64,000 nt of DNA from Streptomyces sp. NRRL S-337 (GCF_000720175.1 NZ_JOIX01000001.1:1-64000), one strand, 5' to 3'; numbered from the stretch's first letter, positions 52,062 through 61,218 are shown. The notes: generated by a model not told the origin, from the sequence alone. A program made the numbers and translations.

Positions 52062-52448
52062 TCAGCCCCGGGGTACGACCACGACCTGGTCGTCGTCCTC
52101 GTAGATGATGCGACCCGGGTCGGCGGACTCCAGTCGTTCGTACGGGACGCCGTGCGCGGCCAGCAGGTGCAGATAGCCGTCCACGCGCTCTATGAGGTGC
52201 GTTGCGGTGGCCTTGAACCAGGCCACCGCGCACGGGTTGCGTTGCCGGTCGTAGACGAGTGGGTCGGTGTCGGACGGATTGGCGTAGTGGGCGTCGTACC
52301 AGTCGTTTCCGGCGCGCCAGAAGCGGTACTGCTCCTCGCTCAGCCTGCCGTCCCGGGCGAGCCCGTTGGCGAGGGCGAAGATGCCGGGGAAGTGGCCGTG
52401 CGGACTGCGTGTCGTGCCTTGGAACCGTATGTAGCGGGCCTGGGTCAC
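52062..52448 (-). CDS. Conserved hypothetical protein (128 aa)
   Basis: Starts at GTG 52448 with GGAGG seven bases upstream (VTQARYIRFQG). The text FPGIFALANGLARDGRLSEE, QYRFWRAGNDWYDAHYANPS and VAWFKATATHLIERVDGYLH looks conserved and helical, with several Trp and Tyr. No family or function recognised. The longer frame upstream is Arg/Pro-rich and unsupported. It converges with hemC, 34 bases from that gene's stop. Confidence 0.65.
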   Translation of the reverse strand: MTQARYIRFQGTTRSPHGHFPGIFALANGLARDGRLSEEQYRFWRAGNDWYDAHYANPSDTDPLVYDRQRNPCAVAWFKATATHLIERVDGYLHLLAAHGVPYERLESADPGRIIYEDDDQVVVVPRG

Positions 52449-52612
52449 GGTGTTGACCTCCGGGGGCGAAGGGGAGCGGGGTGATCGCGGCGGGCATGGG
52501 CTCGGTTTGCGGACTTGTGCGCGGCCTTCATGGTGCGCCATCCGTTCCATGTCTGTCGTGAGTGACGGCGCGTCAGCTGAGCCTGTCCGCAGGCCGGCTG
52601 GACCATGGCGCG

Positions 52613-55072
52613 ATGGGCAAGGGATGCGGCGGGACCGGCCGGTGGGGGTTCGCGGAGTGGGGGGTGCGGTTTCCGCGGCGGGTGCTGGTGGTGACGGGGG
52701 TGTTGTGCGTCCTCTTCGGGTGCGCTGCCGCGGGGCTGGCCGATCGGCTGTCCGTGGGCGGTCTGGCCGCGTCGGGGACACCTTCGGCGCGGGCCGAGGC
52801 GTGGGCGGCGCGCTACGGTGCCGGCAGTCCGGAACTCGTCCTGGTCGTCCGGCCGGTCTCACCTCGGAATGCGCTGGACGGTCCGGCGGTGCGCGTCGCG
52901 GGTCGACGCCTGACGGAGCGGCTGGCAGCTGAGGAAGGGGTGGCCGGGGTCCGCTCGTACTGGGCGGCGGACGTGGACGATGCGCACGGTCCGCGTGGCA
53001 GTGATCAGATCCGTGTTCTCGCTCGTGATCCGGCTCGTGGTCGTGATCGTGGGCGTGCGGCGGGGTTGCGGTCGAGGGATGGGCGGGCCGCGCTCGTGCT
53101 GGTCGATCTGGAGGGGAGCGAGACCGAGACGGCGCGTACCGCGGAGCGGGTCGTACCGCGCTACACCCGGGAGGTCGGCCCGCTCGCGATCCGGGCCACC
53201 GGGCCCGCGTGGAGCCTGGCGCAGTCGACCGTGCAGGCACGTACGGACCTGCTGCGGGCGGAGCTGATCGCCGCACCGCTGACCTTCGTGATCCTGGCCC
53301 TGGCGTTCCGTTCGCTGGTGGCGGCGCTTCTGCCGGTGCTGGTCGGCGGGGTGGCGGCGGTGGGGGCGCTCGCGGTGCTGTGGGTGCTCACCGCCGTCAC
53401 GGACGTCTCCGTCTTCGCCGTCAACCTCATCGGCGCGCTCGGGTTCGGACTGGCGGTGGACTACGCCCTGTTCATCGTCGCCCGGTTCCGTGAGGAGCAG
53501 GCCCGCGGGCGTACCGCACAGGAGGCGGCGCGGGCCGGCGTGGCGACGGCCGGCCGTACGGTCGCGGTGTCGGCCGGTACGGTGACCGCGGCCCTGGCGG
53601 CGCTGTTGGTGTTCCCCTTCTCGTTCCTGCGCTCGATGGCGTACGCGGGCATGGTGGTGGTCGTCCTCGCCGCCCTCACCGCCGTGTTCGTGCTGCCCGC
53701 GGTACTGGTCCGCTGGGGGAGCCGGGTCACGGCGCTGGACCCCCTGGGACGGTTCCGGTGGGCGCCGGCGCCGACGATCGGCGGGGACAGCCCGCTGTGG
53801 GGCACGGTCGCACGGGCGGTCACCCGGCGGCCGGTGGGCTGGGGAGCGGCCTGCATGGTGGTGCTCGCCGCGCTGGTGCTGCCGTTCGCGCACGGCCGCC
53901 CCGGGCTCGCCGATGAACGGATCCTGCCGGCCGGCGCCGAATCGCATGCGACCGCCGATCTCGTACGGAGGGAGTGGGGGACGTCCGCGGAGGGCACCCT
54001 GGTGGCGGTCCTCCCGCGCGTCGATCCGGAGGCCGACCGGGCGGCGCTCGATGCATACGGGCGCAGGCTGTCCGCGCTGGCCGGGGTGCGGGGGGAGGCG
54101 ACGGTGACCGTTCCGGCGACGGGACGGTATGAGGGTGGGCGGCGTGTGGGAGGCGAGGGAGCGTACCGCCCTGAGACGCGCCGGCGAACGCACACCCCTG
54201 AGGTGGGCGGAGGAGCGTACACGCCGAGGCTGGGCGGGGCAGCCACCGGGCCCGTGGTGCGGGGCAGTGTGGTGACGTTGACGCTGCGGTCCGATCCGCA
54301 GTCGGAGCGTGCCGCCGCACTCGTGCACGCGGTCCGTCGGCTTCCGGCCCCCGGCGGCACCCTGCATCTCGCCGGTTGGGCCGCTCAAGTCGTCGATGCC
54401 CGCGCCGCGTTGGCGGATCGGCTTCCGCTGGCACTGGGGCTGATCGCTGCCGGGACCATGACCGTGGTGTTCCTGTTCACCCGCAGTGTGCTGATTCCGC
54501 TGAAGGTGCTCGCGGTGGCGGCGCTGAGCCTCTCCGCCGCCCTCGGCGGTCTCGTCTTCGTCTTCCAGGACGGTCATCTACGGTCGCTGCTCGGCGACTT
54601 CACCGTCACCGGCACGATCGACATGACGATTCCGCTGCTGCTGTTCAGCGTGGCATTCGGCCTGTCCGTGGACTACGAGCTGTTTCTGCTCTCCCGTATC
54701 CAGGAGCACTACCGGGCGACGGGCGACAATACGGCGGCGATCGTCCACGGCATCTCCCGGACCGGACGGCTGTTCACCGCGGCGGCGCTCGCCGTGGCCG
54801 TGGCCATGGGCGCGCTGGCCTCCTCGGGCGTGCTGCTGCTCAAGGAACTGGGAATCGGTCTGGCACTGGCCGTCGTGGTCGATGCCACGGTGGTACGCGG
54901 GGTGCTGGTCCCGTCGGTCATGCGGCTGGCCGGGAGGGCCAACTGGTGGGCGCCGGGGCGCGGCCGCCGTGATCCTCGTCCCCGCCATGGCCACCGGAAC
55001 CATGACGGTTCGTCAGTCACGTCCGGTCACGCCGATGTGACTGACCTGACCTCGCCCTCAAGCCGAGCCTGA
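52613..55072 (+). CDS. MMPL-family RND exporter
   Basis: About 819 residues with two repeats of six membrane helices and large extracytoplasmic loops. Near each fourth helix lies the MMPL/SSD pattern: GALGFGLAVDYALFIVARFR in the first half and FSVAFGLSVDYELFLLSRIQ in the second, with the proton-relay Asp-Tyr pair. The start is MGKGCGGTGRWG at ATG 52613; a GTG at 52562 is possible. The first loop is Arg-rich, and the second contains low-complexity Gly/Arg/Thr text (about 515-560). Such proteins export lipids or small hydrophobic metabolites. The next gene cluster encodes fatty-acyl chemistry, a possible substrate source. Confidence 0.8.
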   Translation: MGKGCGGTGRWGFAEWGVRFPRRVLVVTGVLCVLFGCAAAGLADRLSVGGLAASGTPSARAEAWAARYGAGSPELVLVVRPVSPRNALDGPAVRVAGRRLTERLAAEEGVAGVRSYWAADVDDAHGPRGSDQIRVLARDPARGRDRGRAAGLRSRDGRAALVLVDLEGSETETARTAERVVPRYTREVGPLAIRATGPAWSLAQSTVQARTDLLRAELIAAPLTFVILALAFRSLVAALLPVLVGGVAAVGALAVLWVLTAVTDVSVFAVNLIGALGFGLAVDYALFIVARFREEQARGRTAQEAARAGVATAGRTVAVSAGTVTAALAALLVFPFSFLRSMAYAGMVVVVLAALTAVFVLPAVLVRWGSRVTALDPLGRFRWAPAPTIGGDSPLWGTVARAVTRRPVGWGAACMVVLAALVLPFAHGRPGLADERILPAGAESHATADLVRREWGTSAEGTLVAVLPRVDPEADRAALDAYGRRLSALAGVRGEATVTVPATGRYEGGRRVGGEGAYRPETRRRTHTPEVGGGAYTPRLGGAATGPVVRGSVVTLTLRSDPQSERAAALVHAVRRLPAPGGTLHLAGWAAQVVDARAALADRLPLALGLIAAGTMTVVFLFTRSVLIPLKVLAVAALSLSAALGGLVFVFQDGHLRSLLGDFTVTGTIDMTIPLLLFSVAFGLSVDYELFLLSRIQEHYRATGDNTAAIVHGISRTGRLFTAAALAVAVAMGALASSGVLLLKELGIGLALAVVVDATVVRGVLVPSVMRLAGRANWWAPGRGRRDPRPRHGHRNHDGSSVTSGHADVTDLTSPSSRA

Positions 55073-55123
55073 GTTCCGACCACGATCGTCCGTGCGGCGG
55101 AACGGGTGAGATGCGGGCGCCGA

Positions 55124-55396
55124 TCACGACCGCACGGGTGACGCGTCGACGAGCGCCGTCGCCTCCGCGAGCGTCATGCCCGGACGCAGCTCGGTCTCCC
55201 CGGTCACTCCGAGGCGTTCGCCCATGACGAGGGCGAACTCCAGGAGTGCGAGGGAATCGACGTCGAGTTCCTCGAACGTCGCGTCAGGACGCAGCTCGGC
55301 CGTGTCGATGCCGAAGGTCTCGCTCAGGGCCGCGCAGATGACGGCGTAGGTGGGGGAGGGGGCAGGGGGAGTGTGCGTCGGGCAGGAATCAGACAC
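55124..55396 (-). CDS. Acyl carrier protein
   Basis: 90 residues with the phosphopantetheine-attachment motif LDVDSLALLEFALVMGERLG (Ser in DSL). The preceding FGIDTAELRPDATFEE is typical of carrier proteins. The GTG start at 55396 overlaps the end of the reductase gene by 8 bases, so the two are translated together. It would carry an acyl chain for the neighbouring ketosynthase and reductase. The first 15 residues are Pro/Ser-rich and disordered. Confidence 0.85.
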   Translation of the reverse strand: MSDSCPTHTPPAPSPTYAVICAALSETFGIDTAELRPDATFEELDVDSLALLEFALVMGERLGVTGETELRPGMTLAEATALVDASPVRS

Positions 55397-56648
55397 GAGC
55401 CGTCACGGCTCCCTTCTGTGACGAGGAGGAAGAGGGGGACGAGGAGGCGGGAGAGGGAGGAGGGGCGGAGAAGCCCCGCGACGAGGGCATGCTCATACCC
55501 GAGCGGACGTACTCCCCGGAGAGTGCCGGCGGTGGTGCCAGGCCGGCCGCCGCGGTCTCCAGGCGGGTCCGGTCGTAGTGGCGGCGGGACCACCAGTGCG
55601 GAGTCAGCCCGGCGGCCAGGCGGATGAGGAACCGCTCCAGCGGTCGCATGCCTTCGGCCGTCACGTCCGGGTCAAGCGTGACATCAAGCCAGTCACATCC
55701 GCTCAAGGCGATCCGCACCAGCTCCTGCACCGAGCAGTCCTGGGGGTGTGTCACGTGATAGGTCTCGACGGGTGACTCCAGCTCGGCCATCGTCTGCGCG
55801 GGTCGGGCGGCGGCGCAGCGCAGCATGGCCCTCACCGCCCAGTCCACCTGCAGCAGGTTGACGACGGCGTCCGGCCGTCCCGGCACGCGCGCCGTATAGG
55901 GGAAGCTGATGTCGTCGCCGTCCAGACCGGCGGCGCGCAGGACGAAGGCCGGATCCTGTCGCTCCAGCATGCTGATCCGGGCCGCCTGGACCGCCAGCCA
56001 GTGGCGCGGCTCACCCGCCTGGGACGGCCGGTCGGTCACCAGCAGACTCGGGCGGAAGACCACCGCCGGCCGGCCCTCGGCCCGTGCCCATGCGCGCACC
56101 AGGCTCTCGGCGCGGAACTTCGACTCCTCGTACAGGGTGGCAAATCCGTACTGCTCATCCAGCGTGTCCTCGTACACCACGCCCGTTCGGCGCCGGCCCG
56201 CGACGAACGCGGTGCTCATGTGGAACAGCCGCCCGGTACGCCCGCCGGCGCTCAGCAGCTCCAGGACGCGGCGGGTGCCTGCCACGTTGGTGCGGTGCAG
56301 TGCCGCCGCCTGGCCCAGCGGGCTGGTGTCGGCGGCGCAGTGCCACAGCTCCTGCGTGCGCCGCGCCAGCGCCGCGTGTTCCGCCTCGGACAGTCCCAGC
56401 CGCGGGGCGGACAGCTCGATCCGCACCGGGGTGACCCGCCGGTGGAACTCGTCGGCGTCCCACGCGGCCCGCGATCCGGCCTCGGCCCCGGGCCCGGCGG
56501 CTGTGCTGCGTACGGCCCGTAGCAGTCGTTCGCGTGCGGAGACCGGATCACCCCGTACGAGGGCACAGACAGGACGGTCGTCCCTGCGCAGCAGCGCGGC
56601 GAGGAGCTGTGCGCCGAGAAAGCCGGTGGCACCGGTGATCGTGATCAA
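55389..56648 (-). CDS. Thioester reductase-like SDR (fatty-acyl reductase type)
   Basis: 419 residues. The start is a TTG (56646-56648) because AAGGAG lies seven bases upstream and the NAD(P)-binding site follows at once: ITITGATGFLGAQLLAALL. The extended-SDR features continue with RLFHMSTAFVAGRR, then YEESKFRAESLVRAW with the catalytic YxxxK, and FRPSLLVTDR. This is the fold of thioester reductase domains and fatty-acyl-CoA reductases, which release an acyl-thioester as aldehyde or alcohol. The C-terminal 35 residues are Ser/Pro-rich. With the ACP gene it likely reduces an ACP-bound chain. Confidence 0.75.
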   Translation of the reverse strand: MITITGATGFLGAQLLAALLRRDDRPVCALVRGDPVSARERLLRAVRSTAAGPGAEAGSRAAWDADEFHRRVTPVRIELSAPRLGLSEAEHAALARRTQELWHCAADTSPLGQAAALHRTNVAGTRRVLELLSAGGRTGRLFHMSTAFVAGRRRTGVVYEDTLDEQYGFATLYEESKFRAESLVRAWARAEGRPAVVFRPSLLVTDRPSQAGEPRHWLAVQAARISMLERQDPAFVLRAAGLDGDDISFPYTARVPGRPDAVVNLLQVDWAVRAMLRCAAARPAQTMAELESPVETYHVTHPQDCSVQELVRIALSGCDWLDVTLDPDVTAEGMRPLERFLIRLAAGLTPHWWSRRHYDRTRLETAAAGLAPPPALSGEYVRSGMSMPSSRGFSAPPPSPASSSPSSSSSQKGAVTARV

Positions 56649-56733
56649 CGACTCACTCCTTCGACCGCGCGGCCGGCCGCGGCCGGCAGCGTCCGCACCG
56701 CGGGCCCGGACTGTGGCATGGGGCACTGACGTT

Positions 56734-56752
56734 ATTCCTATTTATTAGGAAT
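56734..56752. promoter_or_regulatory. AT-rich palindromic operator ATTCCTATTTATTAGGAAT
   Basis: Perfect 7-bp arms (ATTCCTA/TAGGAAT) around five A/T bases in an otherwise GC-rich spacer. The site lies 86 bases upstream of the reductase TTG start and just after the ketosynthase stop. Its symmetry suits a dimeric MarR/TetR-type repressor. It also resembles a -10-rich promoter region for the reductase-ACP pair. Confidence 0.55.
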
Positions 56753-56880
56753 GTGTTGCAGTATGTCGAAGTGTCAGGGATCAGAAGCCCCGGCGCACCG
56801 GCGCACCGTTGCAATACGAGCATTCGCGTGATCTCCGCCCGCGTCCGTGCGCCCCCACCGGCACCACGGCTGAAGAAGCT

Positions 56881-58107
56881 CTACGACGCCGCGCGGAAGA
56901 CCAGTACGGCGTTCTGGCCACCGAACCCGAACGCATTGCTCACCGCCGCGGCCATCGGCAACGGCCGTGGCACCTTCGCGACCACGTCGAGCTCGATCTC
57001 GGGATCCTGCCGTCGCAGATTCGCCGTCGGCGGGATCACCTGCTCCGCCAGTGTCAGGACCGTGCACGCCGCCTCGATCGCCCCGGCGCCACCGGCCGAG
57101 TGCCCCAGGGCCCCCTTCACCGCGGTCACCGGCGGCGGCCGCCGGAAGACCTGCCGCAGTGCCAGCGCCTCCGCCCGGTCGTTGAGGACCGTCGACGTGC
57201 CGTGCGCGTTGACGTGGTCGACATCGCCCGGCTCGATCCCCGCGTCGCCCAGCGCGGCCGACAACGCCTCGGCCGCCCCGCGTCCTTCCGGGTGCGGCGC
57301 CGTGAAGTGGTACGCATCGCACGACGCCCCGTAGCCGGACAGGTAGGCGTGCGGGCGGGCGCCGCGGGACCGGGCATGGTCCAGCCGCTCCAGTACGAGC
57401 ACCCCGGCCCCCTCCGCCAGGACGAACCCGTCACGGTCCGCGTCGAAGGGGCGGGAGGCGCCCGCGGGATCGTCCGCCCGCCGGGACAGCGCGCCCATCT
57501 GGTGGAAGCAGGCGGCCGGAACCCGGCTGCACAGCGATTCGCTGCCGCCCGCCACCACCACGTCGCAGGCGTCCGTGAGCAGCAGCTGGCGGGCGGTGCC
57601 CAAGGCCGTCGCCCCGGACGCGCACGCCGTACTGACCGTCAGGTTCGGGCCCCGCACCTGGAGGTCCATCCCCACTTCGCCGGCCACCATGTTCGGCACG
57701 CTGCGCGGAATGGCCAACGGGGAGATGTCCGTGGCCCGGCCCTCGGTGAGCTTGGTGAACTCCGCCTCATAGCGCTCCATGCTCGCCGTACCCACCCCGA
57801 GGACGACCCCCACCCGTACGGGATCCCAGCTGCCGGCGCCCAGTCCGGCGTCCTTCACCGCCTCGCGGGCGGCCACCAGGGCCATGGCCGCGCACCGGTC
57901 CAGCCGCCAGGAGAGCCGGCGTCCGAGCTGCGCGGCAGCGTCGAAGTGGGGTACCCGGCAGCAGAAGTCCACCGGGAGGCCGGCGAGTGACGGCTCGGTC
58001 GCCGCGGTGGATTCGCCCGTCAGCAGGCCCTGCCAGGTGGCGGCGACCCCCACCCCCGCGGGCGTCACCAGTCCCAGCCCCGTGACGGCCACCTCTCGCG
58101 CGCTCAT
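56881..58107 (-). CDS. Beta-ketoacyl-ACP synthase (KAS II/FabF-like)
   Basis: 408 residues with all ketosynthase catalytic residues: Cys in STACASGATALGTARQLLL, His in HVNAHGTSTVLND, His in VKGALGHSAGGAGAIEAAC. The N-terminus REVAVTGLGLVTPAGVG is standard. It elongates acyl-ACP by decarboxylative condensation. Its KS-only form, with ACP and a thioester reductase downstream, points to a small fatty-acid-like or polyketide pathway rather than primary metabolism, where fabF sits with fabD/fabH/acpP. ATG 58107 has a GGAGGG site. A 232-base gap with a palindrome separates it from the reductase, so it may be a separate transcript. Confidence 0.85.
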   Translation of the reverse strand: MSAREVAVTGLGLVTPAGVGVAATWQGLLTGESTAATEPSLAGLPVDFCCRVPHFDAAAQLGRRLSWRLDRCAAMALVAAREAVKDAGLGAGSWDPVRVGVVLGVGTASMERYEAEFTKLTEGRATDISPLAIPRSVPNMVAGEVGMDLQVRGPNLTVSTACASGATALGTARQLLLTDACDVVVAGGSESLCSRVPAACFHQMGALSRRADDPAGASRPFDADRDGFVLAEGAGVLVLERLDHARSRGARPHAYLSGYGASCDAYHFTAPHPEGRGAAEALSAALGDAGIEPGDVDHVNAHGTSTVLNDRAEALALRQVFRRPPPVTAVKGALGHSAGGAGAIEAACTVLTLAEQVIPPTANLRRQDPEIELDVVAKVPRPLPMAAAVSNAFGFGGQNAVLVFRAAS

Positions 58108-58613
58108 TCGGCCGCCACCCTCCGCACCCGCGCCTCAGCGATTTCCGGCATGCGCTCAGTATTGGCAGCCGTCCGCCCACCCCGGGCGCGCCAAGCCGCA
58201 GCGTCCCCCGACCAGCCGCAGTCTTCCTGGGCATGGGCGGTGAGCGGGAGCCGTGGGTGCTCCGGCGGGGCACGCACCGCGCCCCGCCGCGCCTCTGTGG
58301 GGCCTTCGCGCATACCCTCGCGCGTACCTTTCGGGTGTGCCTTTCGTGCGCACAAATCGTGCGTTCGATCATCAACGATGATCAACAGTCTCAGGCTCTG
58401 GGATGATCTTTGCATGCTCGCCAGGCACATGACACGATGGCCAGCGCCGCACGGGGGAGCGGTGTATCAGTGGGGACAACCTCCCTTTGCGCACCAAGGT
58501 TTCAGTCGACCCGCCGCGGCCGGCTGACCCCACCGGTGCTCCCTTCTTCCCGGGGCGGCGAATACCTACCGAGCCGAACCAGCGTAAGCACACGGAGAGA
58601 AGGAACCACCGAT
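58108..58613. other. Divergent intergenic region with operator-like palindrome
   Basis: About 505 bases between the ketosynthase gene (minus) and a small plus-strand gene. A 108-codon minus frame that ends in an ATGA overlap with the ketosynthase start was considered but has no protein-like features. The palindrome GATCATCAACGATGATC (58367-58383) is listed separately. Confidence 0.45.
58367..58383. promoter_or_regulatory. Palindrome GATCATCAACGATGATC
   Basis: Perfect 7-bp inverted repeat around AAC, in the divergent spacer 231 bases upstream of the 54-residue gene and about 260 bases upstream of the ketosynthase start. The form is that of a GntR/TetR operator. No regulator gene is adjacent. 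Confidence 0.45.
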
Positions 58614-58778
58614 ATGACCACCGCCACGCACTCCTCCGGCACCACGCCCATCTACGAAGAGCTCGTCGAGGAGCACGGTGACGTCCTCGCCGCAACCCGC
58701 GAGGCGGCGGAGCATTCCCAACTCAAAGCGTCCCAGGCCCTCGACTGGAGCGATCTGCGCCGCCGTCACCACCAGTAG
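58614..58778 (+). CDS. Small conserved hypothetical protein (54 aa)
   Basis: ATG 58614 is preceded by GAGAGAAGGAAC. The sequence MTTATHSSGTTPIYEELVEE, HGDVLAATREAAEHSQLKAS, QALDWSDLRRRHHQ is helical and charged and looks like a genuine small Streptomyces protein of a family I cannot name. It has no membrane segment. It may be a peptide partner or regulatory helix. Confidence 0.6.
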   Translation: MTTATHSSGTTPIYEELVEEHGDVLAATREAAEHSQLKASQALDWSDLRRRHHQ

Positions 58779-58823
58779 GTAGCACTCGTTCTCGATTGCG
58801 CCTTCTTGATTGCGCGTTCGCGA

Positions 58824-59174
58824 TTACGCGTTCTCGCTCGGGCGGAAGTTGTCCAGCAACCGTGCCGGGGCGGCCTGCTTCCAGGAATCCACCAGGATGT
58901 CCCGGAGTTCGTCCAAGTCCTCCAGTGCGGCCAGCCGGACCCGCACCCAGTGAGAACCTGCCTCATGCGGCGGCACCCAGAATTTGTGCGGTTCCGCGGC
59001 GATCAGTTCGTGCCGCTCGTGGATGGGGCAGCGCACGGCGAATGACGTCTCGTCGTCGGGAACGGTGATGAACATCTTCCCCGCCACCCGGAACGTGGGC
59101 ATCTCCCAGGCTTCCTTCTCCACCGTTTCCGGGAGGGACAGGGCGATACGGCGGACGTCGGAAGAATCGATCAC
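58824..59174 (-). CDS. MmcQ/YjbR family DNA-binding-fold protein
   Basis: 116 residues: VRRIALSLPETVEKEAWEMP, TFRVAGKMFITVPDDETSFA, then HELIAAEPHKFWVPPHEAGS and HWVRVRLAALEDLDELRDIL. This is the YjbR/CyaY-like fold (former DUF419). Members are common and small, with a double-wing DNA-binding-like fold, but their function is unclear. Length and motifs are normal. ATG at 59174. It is monocistronic, 39 bases from the potassium channel gene that precedes it on the same strand, so the two may be co-transcribed. Confidence 0.85.
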   Translation of the reverse strand: MIDSSDVRRIALSLPETVEKEAWEMPTFRVAGKMFITVPDDETSFAVRCPIHERHELIAAEPHKFWVPPHEAGSHWVRVRLAALEDLDELRDILVDSWKQAAPARLLDNFRPSENA

Positions 59175-59213
59175 GTCACCACTTTAGCCCCGTCGACCAC
59201 GCTCCTGAAGTGT

Positions 59214-59711
59214 TCAGGAAGGCGCGGTGGGACCGCGGCCCCTGATCAGATTCTCGACGTGGTCGAAACGCGCGTGCAGCGTCTGCAACTCCGCCCGCAG
59301 CGCCTCCGCGTCCTCGCGTGCATGGCTGCCGATCGCCTTGCCCAGCCGGATCGCGTCCTGCTCCGCACGGCCGACGAACCATGTGGCGAGGGCGGCCGTG
59401 ACGACACCGAACGCCGTAATGGCGCCGAGCATCAAAAGGGACGCGATGACCCTGCCCCACACCGTCACCGGGTAGAAGTCCCCGTACCCCACCGTGGTCG
59501 CCGTCTCGATCGACCACCACAGTGCTTTCGGGTACGACGTGATATTCGCCCGCGGCGCTCCTGATTCGGCGACGACCACCAGAGCGGCGCCGGCGAGCAG
59601 CAGCGCGCTCATGCCCACGGTCACCCAGAAAGCGGCCCGTGCGTGCAGCCGACGCCATGACTCGTTCCGGAAGAGGCGATTCAGGGCGGACGCGAGAAAC
59701 GACGGCACCAA
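59214..59711 (-). CDS. KcsA-like potassium channel
   Basis: 165 residues with the layout of KcsA: amphipathic N-helix, TM1 (about 27-48), pore helix and filter, TM2 (about 83-113) and a charged C-terminal helix. The filter ATTVGYGDFYPVT is intact. The Glu of WWSIETATT aligns with KcsA Glu71, the residue behind the filter, and FGVVTAALATWFVGRAEQD matches the inner gate helix. It should form a tetrameric, proton-gated K+ channel in the membrane. The start is the TTG at 59711, with a GGAAGG site about 14 bases upstream. A GTG one codon later is possible. Confidence 0.85.
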   Translation of the reverse strand: MVPSFLASALNRLFRNESWRRLHARAAFWVTVGMSALLLAGAALVVVAESGAPRANITSYPKALWWSIETATTVGYGDFYPVTVWGRVIASLLMLGAITAFGVVTAALATWFVGRAEQDAIRLGKAIGSHAREDAEALRAELQTLHARFDHVENLIRGRGPTAPS

Positions 59712-59764
59712 CGCGGGTCATCACCTTCCACTGCCGGCCTGACCGGAATTCAGATCTGCCGTGC

Positions 59765-59796
59765 GAAAACCGGCTCTCCGATGGAAAGCCGGTTTT
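59765..59796 (-). terminator. Intrinsic terminator GAAAACCGGCT/AGCCGGTTTTC
   Basis: Perfect 11-bp arms (59765-59775 and 59786-59796) around a 10-base loop, with A/T flanks on both sides. It lies 46 bases after the stop of the protease gene in the minus direction and ends that transcript. The symmetric A/T runs mean it can also act on the plus strand. Confidence 0.75.
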
Positions 59797-59841
59797 CTTA
59801 CGGCATTGCCGACATTAACAGGGGGTGGTGCCGGTGCCCTG

Positions 59842-60930
59842 TTACGAGGAGGGAATGCGGGGTGCGGCCGGAGTGTCGCCGCGTACGGCGTGCAGGTAGA
59901 GCGCCAGCGTGTCGAGGGTGAAATACGAGCTGTAGGAGACGTCGGGGAAGTCCCCGCCGGTGTGGTAGCCGCCGATGACCCCGATCAGGGTGTAACCGGT
60001 GAAGTCCCGTACGAGGAACGGCCCGCCGGAGGTGCCGCCGATGTAGCCGGCGCAGGCGATCTCCAGGAAGTCGCCGGGGGCGGCCGGGTCGGTGCTGGTG
60101 TAGCGGTGCGTGGACGAGGTGCAGTCCAGCGGCTTGGGGTGGGTGGTGTCACTGTTGCCCGGGTAACCGATGAGTCGTACATCCCGGTGGTTGTACCCGG
60201 GATACGGGACCAGGTCGTACCCGCCCGTGACGTCCTCCACCTCGGCCCCGTCGGCCCGCGCGCCGAGCCGTACGACCGCGTAGTCCCAGCGTGCGCCCCC
60301 GTTCGTACCGAGGTCGTAGTAACGCTGGTCGAGGTAGATCCGGTCGACGGGGTAGATCCCGTGGGGCTTCAGGCCGTCGTGGTATTGCGGCACGAACGAC
60401 AGGTGGCGCTTCGGATCGGGCGCGCGCAGGCAGTGTGCGGCGGTGACGACGAGGTTGTGGAGCGGGCTGCGGACGACCGTTCCGCCGCAGAAACGGCCGG
60501 TGTTGGTGCCGTCCGTCCAGAAGAAGGTGCCGACCTGCGGGAGGCCGTCGAACGGGTGGCTGGGCGGAATCGGGTCCGCCGCCGATGGGCGCGCGGCGCG
60601 GAGGCTGCTTTTCCTCTTCGCTGGGCCACTCCTGTCGGCCGCGACCGGCTCGGCGGCTGCCATGCGCTGCGGGGTCCAGTACGCGTCGTCGCCGGATGCG
60701 GACGCGGACGCGGATGTGGATGTGGGTGGGGACGCGGAGGCGGATGGGGATGGGGATGGCGAGGTGGACGTCGACGCGGGTGAGAGTCCTGCCGGCGCTG
60801 GATGAGAGGTGGCTGCCTGGGCGACGGGGGTGAAGAGGGCCGGCGGGACGATGAGTGCCAGTCCGGCGAGGCCGAGGAGGCCGGCGGTGAGAAGGGGGCG
60901 GAGGCCGCGTACGGCGATCGGTCTGTGCAT
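59842..60930 (-). CDS. Secreted trypsin-like serine protease (362 aa)
   Basis: Signal peptide (LRPLLTAGLLGLAGLALIVP, cleavage near VAQA), a Ser/Thr/Pro-rich linker to about residue 80, a pro-region, then a chymotrypsin-fold domain. The catalytic triad is seen in LVVTAAHCLRAP (His), GGARWDYAVVRLG (Asp) and GYIGGTSGGPFLVRD (Ser). FCGGTVVRSP precedes the first. It would cleave proteins outside the cell. Start ATG 60930 is clear. The minus-strand transcript ends at the hairpin 59765-59796. Confidence 0.9.
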   Translation of the reverse strand: MHRPIAVRGLRPLLTAGLLGLAGLALIVPPALFTPVAQAATSHPAPAGLSPASTSTSPSPSPSASASPPTSTSASASASGDDAYWTPQRMAAAEPVAADRSGPAKRKSSLRAARPSAADPIPPSHPFDGLPQVGTFFWTDGTNTGRFCGGTVVRSPLHNLVVTAAHCLRAPDPKRHLSFVPQYHDGLKPHGIYPVDRIYLDQRYYDLGTNGGARWDYAVVRLGARADGAEVEDVTGGYDLVPYPGYNHRDVRLIGYPGNSDTTHPKPLDCTSSTHRYTSTDPAAPGDFLEIACAGYIGGTSGGPFLVRDFTGYTLIGVIGGYHTGGDFPDVSYSSYFTLDTLALYLHAVRGDTPAAPRIPSS

Positions 60931-61218
60931 GATCGGGGTCCTCCCGAGGGATGCTGGCAGAGCGTGAGAGCCGAGGGTGTGGGCGGGGATCGGTCCCTGG
61001 TGTGCGATGTGCGGCGTGCGGGTGCGCGGGCGATGACGGGCGTGGTGGGTCCGAGCGGGCGAGCCATGGTCCTACGGGATGGTCCTACGGCTGGGCCCGG
61101 TGTGGCGAGAGGGCGTGTCGAGGGGTCTGGTCCAGGCGGTGTGACGGTGCGTTCCGACGTGCGTTTCGTGGGGGAGTGGGGGTGCGATTCGGATAGGGTG
61201 GCGAGGGAGGTGGTTCCC

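Noticed and set aside
58104..58430. 108-codon minus-strand gene coupled to the ketosynthase
   Set aside because: The ATGA overlap is suggestive, but the sequence is Arg/Ala-rich, has no family pattern and covers the operator-like palindrome.
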